Below, one piece after another: positions 5,666-8,565 of a DNA stretch of 8,565 nucleotides (the first letter of the stretch is position 1; every line of letters starts with the position of its first letter). The position numbers and the translations under genes were made by a program. The stretch is taken from contig JBJOGJ010000172.1 of the NCBI GenBank assembly GCA_046048295.1, positions 1 through 8,565 on the forward strand, given 5' to 3'. Under the pieces are notes generated by a model. The model ran no database searches. It saw only the letters and a list, made by a program, of their open reading frames with translations, and was not told the origin of the DNA. The stretch is from CBDCWA01 sp046048295. GTDB taxonomy: Bacteria > Pseudomonadota > Alphaproteobacteria > Rhizobiales > Hyphomicrobiaceae.

Positions 5666-6847
5666 GTGAAAGTTGCAATCGTCCACTATTGGCTCGTGAC
5701 GATGCGGGGCGGAGAAAAAGTCCTAGAGGCATTGTGCGACATCTTTCCCGATGCCGACATCATCACCCACGTGGTGGACCGTAACGCCGTCTCGGACAAG
5801 ATCCTCAGCCACAACATCAAGACGACATTCATCTCGAAGCTGCCCATGGCAAAGCGTCTGTACCAGTCGTACCTGCCGCTGATGCCGCTCGCGCTCGAGC
5901 AGGTCGACATGCGCGAATACGATCTCGTCATCAGCTGCGAATCGGGGCCGGCGAAAGGGATCATTCCCGCCCCAAATGCGCTGCATGTCTGCTACTGCCA
6001 CTCGCCGATGCGCTACGTCTGGAACATGTACCACGACTACCGTGCCTCGGCAGGTCTGCTCTCCCGCATCACCATGCCGTTCCTCACGCACTACCTGCGC
6101 AACTGGGATCAAGGCGCTGCCGCCCGGGTCGATGCATTCATCGCCAATTCCCACGCCGTGGCCGAGCGGATCATGAAGTATTACCGCCGGGAGTCCACGG
6201 TCATCCACCCCCCCGTCGATCTCGATACGTTCAGCCCGGTTGCGGCAGAGGAAGTCGGCGAAGACTACGTGATGGTCGGCGAACTCGTGCGCTACAAGCG
6301 GCCGGACCTGGCCGTCGAAGCGTTCAACCGCTCGGGCAAGCGCCTCGTGGTAATGGGCGGGGGACAGATGCTCAATGAGATCCGGCAGATGGCCGGGCCG
6401 ACGGTGGACGTCCGCGGAGCCGTCGGTCTCGACGAGTTGCACTACCGCCTGGCGCGAGCGAAAGCGCTGGTCTTCCCCGGCGAGGAGGACTTCGGGATCG
6501 TGCCGGTCGAAGCGCTGGCCTGCGGTCGCCCGGTGATTGCATTCGGACGCGGGGGCGCGCTGGATACGGTCGTCGACGGCGTGACCGGGATCACGTTCAA
6601 CGAGCCGACCGTCGAGAGCCTGCTCGACGCGATCACGCGGTTCGAAGCCCATTCCTTCGATACTGGCAGAATATTGAGGTTTGCAGCCACATTCAGCCGC
6701 GAACGCTTCTGCAGCCAGATCGAGGAGTTCATTGGCGCGAAACTTGCTGAGCGCTCCAGAGGGCGCCGGCCACCGGTTCATGCCGCTGCCCTCGGTCCCA
6801 TCGGCAACGATACCATGCCGCCTCGGCATGCGAGCGGCAAAAACTGA
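5666..6847 (+). CDS. Glycosyltransferase family 4 (GT-B fold), exopolysaccharide assembly
   Basis: The protein has 393 residues. Seen: N-terminal MKVAIVHYWLVTMRGGEKVL (1-20) with the GGE acceptor/phosphate loop, the conserved block HVCYCHSPMRYVWNMYHDYR (107-126), FIANSHAVAERI (158-169), VIHPPVDLDTFSP (179-191), VGELVRYKRPDLAVEAF (204-220), and the donor-binding EEDFGIVPVEALACGRPVIA (273-292), with the E-x7-E pair Glu274 and Glu282. These mark a retaining GT4 enzyme that moves a sugar from a nucleotide donor to a lipid-linked oligosaccharide on the cytoplasmic face of the membrane. The donor cannot be told. The start is GTG; the site before it (GGGGT) is poor, but the protein aligns from residue 1. 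The last 30 or so residues (SRGRRPPVHAAAL onward) are a low-complexity tail beyond the domain. It is first in an operon with the pyruvyl transferase gene, 32 bases downstream. Confidence 0.93.
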   Translation: MKVAIVHYWLVTMRGGEKVLEALCDIFPDADIITHVVDRNAVSDKILSHNIKTTFISKLPMAKRLYQSYLPLMPLALEQVDMREYDLVISCESGPAKGIIPAPNALHVCYCHSPMRYVWNMYHDYRASAGLLSRITMPFLTHYLRNWDQGAAARVDAFIANSHAVAERIMKYYRRESTVIHPPVDLDTFSPVAAEEVGEDYVMVGELVRYKRPDLAVEAFNRSGKRLVVMGGGQMLNEIRQMAGPTVDVRGAVGLDELHYRLARAKALVFPGEEDFGIVPVEALACGRPVIAFGRGGALDTVVDGVTGITFNEPTVESLLDAITRFEAHSFDTGRILRFAATFSRERFCSQIEEFIGAKLAERSRGRRPPVHAAALGPIGNDTMPPRHASGKN

Positions 6848-6879
6848 GACGCCTGAAAGGCGAACGGTGCAGGCACGAT

Positions 6880-8175
6880 ATGAATGTCGTGGTCTTCAAT
6901 GTTAAGTATAGTCCGAACCTTGGCGACGGGGTCATTGCGGAGTGCCTCGAAGCGGAGTTGCGCAACCGTACAGGCTGGTCGGTAACGTCGATCGACCTGG
7001 CAGGGCGCACCGAATGGAAGACTCCGGGGCGGAGCCGCCTCAGGATACTGGCGCTCGACCTGCTGACGCATCTTCCGACCACTGTCAGGGACGCCATCGT
7101 AGCGACAATCCTGGGCCGGAAGCTGCATCGATCGCTGATCCCCCTGTGGAAGCAGGCGCTTGCCAGGGCGAATGTGGCGGTCTTCGGCGGCGGGCAATTG
7201 ATCCAGGACGGGGACCTGAATTTTCCCCTCAAGCTTCAGGCAGCAGCGCACGAATGTGCTGCATACGCCCTGCCAATGGCCGTGTATGCCGTAGGCGCGA
7301 GCCCGAGCCGGTCACCACGGGGCCGGCGCTGCTTCTCCGAGATCCTGAGTTCCGAAAGATTGTTCCTTGCAGGTGCTCGCGACGCACGCTCGATCAGCAT
7401 TCTGAAGAGCCTCGGCGCCCAGCCGCGGCTGACGCTCGACCCGGGCCTGCTCGCATCACGAACATGGCCAAGCAGCCGCAAAGAGGTGCGCACCCGCCAG
7501 CGGGCCGGCCTCTGCATAACCCACCCCGCCGTCATATCCCACCATGCAACCGGCGGACGAGGCGTCTCCGCCGGCGAAGCGCTGGATCTCTACGAAAAGC
7601 TGGCCGGAAATCTCGCTGCCCAGGGCTTCGACGTCCTCTGCTTCACCAATGGTGCAGGCGAGGACGAGGCGGCGCTCGACGAGCTCCGCGGCCGGATGGC
7701 AGCCGGGAACGACAATATAATGTTTGCGCAGAGGGCGGAAACCCCGCGGGCGCTCGCGCAAACCATCGCCGACTGTGACGTTGTGGTCGCGCACCGCCTG
7801 CACGCGACGATCATCGCCTACTCCTACAACGTGCCGGCGATCGGACTGATGTGGGACGAGAAGGTCGACGCCTTCTTCGAACTCGTGAAACGCGATCGCC
7901 ATATGCTCCCATTCGATCAGGCGACCGCCGATGGCATTGCCGAAAGCGCAAGATCCGCGATCGAAGAAGGGATCGCAGCCGCCACCCACGCCGAAATCCT
8001 GGCACAGGCCTCGGCCGGCATCGACGAACTCGCGACCGAGATCGCCAAGGCCACGGCCCGTATACCGGCCATTGCTGCAACGCCACGCGACCGCGGAGAA
8101 CAGAGTGGCGGGCGTAGCCGGCATGCGAACGCAGCCGCCCAGCCGGAAGCGGCCGGAGCGCGCCAGCAATGGTAA
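6880..8175 (+). CDS. Polysaccharide pyruvyl transferase family protein
   Basis: The protein has 431 residues. Seen: N-terminal NLGDG (13-17), glycine-rich GGGQLIQDG (103-111), MAVYAVGASPS (133-143), LTLDPGLLA (184-192), HRLHATIIAYSYNVPAIGL (305-323) and WDEKVDAFF (325-333). This order is typical of the WcaK/AmsJ/CsaB/ExoV family, in which the HRLH stretch is characteristic of the active site. Members move pyruvate from phosphoenolpyruvate onto a sugar to form a ketal, adding negative charge to exopolysaccharide repeat units in the cytoplasm before export. The acceptor sugar is unknown. From about residue 395 the sequence becomes Ala/Arg/Gly-rich low complexity (about 37 residues), which looks like an added tail. 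A modest GCAGG at 6869-6873 precedes the ATG. The 3' end overlaps the next gene by 7 bases. Confidence 0.9.
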   Translation: MNVVVFNVKYSPNLGDGVIAECLEAELRNRTGWSVTSIDLAGRTEWKTPGRSRLRILALDLLTHLPTTVRDAIVATILGRKLHRSLIPLWKQALARANVAVFGGGQLIQDGDLNFPLKLQAAAHECAAYALPMAVYAVGASPSRSPRGRRCFSEILSSERLFLAGARDARSISILKSLGAQPRLTLDPGLLASRTWPSSRKEVRTRQRAGLCITHPAVISHHATGGRGVSAGEALDLYEKLAGNLAAQGFDVLCFTNGAGEDEAALDELRGRMAAGNDNIMFAQRAETPRALAQTIADCDVVVAHRLHATIIAYSYNVPAIGLMWDEKVDAFFELVKRDRHMLPFDQATADGIAESARSAIEEGIAAATHAEILAQASAGIDELATEIAKATARIPAIAATPRDRGEQSGGRSRHANAAAQPEAAGARQQW

Positions 8176-8565
8176 TCGAGCCGATCGGCCTGTTGACGCT
8201 GCTGGCCTGCTTCGCAATCGTCCGGGCAGGACCCAATACCGGCATCTACATCCTCCTGCCATCAATGCTGTTCGGGGCGGCCGCCGCCATAAAATTACCG
8301 GCCCTCGGCGGCGCGAGCATCCAACCGGCATACCTCCTGCTCGGTGCCTACGTTTTCGCCGTGATGGGCCGTACAGGCGGCATCGCCGGCATCCTGAGGG
8401 CGATGGCCTATCCGAATTTCGCTTTCTGGTTCGCCCTGTTCGCCGCCTTCTCGACGATCACCGCAATCTTCCTGCCGCGCATCTTCGCCAACCAGATCGA
8501 GGTGTTCTCCATCGCACGCAGCGAAACCGGACTGAGCAAGACGATCATCCTGAGCACGCTGCGCC
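8169..8565 (+). CDS. Polytopic membrane protein, O-antigen polymerase/ligase-like (3' end outside window)
   Basis: The first 132 residues are present and the frame is open to the window end. The start ATG sits inside ATGGTAA, which also carries the stop of the pyruvyl transferase gene, so translation is probably coupled; GGAG lies at 8155-8158. Four hydrophobic segments are seen: about residues 5-18 (PIGLLTLLACFAIV), 24-42, 51-66 (SIQPAYLLLGAYVFAV) and 83-102. GGASIQPAYLLLG resembles the N-terminal part of membrane proteins found in alphaproteobacterial exopolysaccharide loci and annotated as O-antigen polymerase or ligase. Such proteins join lipid-linked repeat units on the periplasmic side. 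The diagnostic large periplasmic loop of the family is beyond the window, so the functional call is inferred from topology and neighbours. Confidence 0.65.
   Translation, partial: MVIEPIGLLTLLACFAIVRAGPNTGIYILLPSMLFGAAAAIKLPALGGASIQPAYLLLGAYVFAVMGRTGGIAGILRAMAYPNFAFWFALFAAFSTITAIFLPRIFANQIEVFSIARSETGLSKTIILSTLR

Noticed and set aside
5723..6829. Long open frame (368 codons) on the minus strand opposite the GT4 gene
   Set aside because: Its composition is that of a codon-position shadow (rich in Arg, Asp, His and Val without domain motifs), while the plus strand encodes an unmistakable GT4 enzyme.
7456..8331. Open frame (291 codons) on the minus strand opposite the pyruvyl transferase gene and the following start
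   Set aside because: It is antisense to two genes with clear family features and has no motif of its own.

Overview
The window is GC-rich, densely coded DNA, most likely from an alphaproteobacterium of the Hyphomicrobiales (rhizobial) type. The clues are an Omp25/RopB-like small beta-barrel protein, an ExoY-like sugar transferase remnant and an exopolysaccharide-type gene neighbourhood. The genus cannot be fixed from this sequence alone.

Region 1 (1-1939, + strand) looks like the end of a small metabolic operon. It holds the C-terminal part of an enoyl-CoA hydratase/isomerase, then a short-chain dehydrogenase/reductase (SDR), then a protein of the Asp/Glu/hydantoin racemase superfamily. Gaps are 57 and 39 bases and both complete genes have good ribosome binding sites. 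The SDR lacks the catalytic Tyr and Asn of its family. The racemase-like protein lacks both catalytic Cys. These two neighbours with altered active sites are the most unusual feature of the window. A perfect 8-bp hairpin at 1974-2000 may end this unit.

Region 2 (2134-3936, + strand) holds a small outer-membrane beta-barrel protein, a broken ExoY-like undecaprenyl-phosphate sugar phosphotransferase (one frameshift, catalytic C-terminal part missing), and a secreted family 16 glycoside hydrolase with an intact catalytic motif.

Region 3 (3973-5193, - strand) is one gene for a three-part C-methyltransferase-like protein of the sugar-modifying type. It converges on the hydrolase gene. Upstream of it is a 472-base non-coding divergent region (5194-5665).

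Region 4 (5666-8565, + strand) is an exopolysaccharide assembly operon that runs off the window. It encodes a GT4 glycosyltransferase, a polysaccharide pyruvyl transferase, and the start of a polytopic membrane protein of O-antigen polymerase/ligase type, whose start codon overlaps the preceding stop. Regions 2-4 read together as the edge of a surface-polysaccharide locus: sugar addition, pyruvyl decoration, possible sugar C-methylation, polymerisation, and an extracellular glycanase that could trim the product. The local priming enzyme is dead, so priming must come from elsewhere if the locus works.
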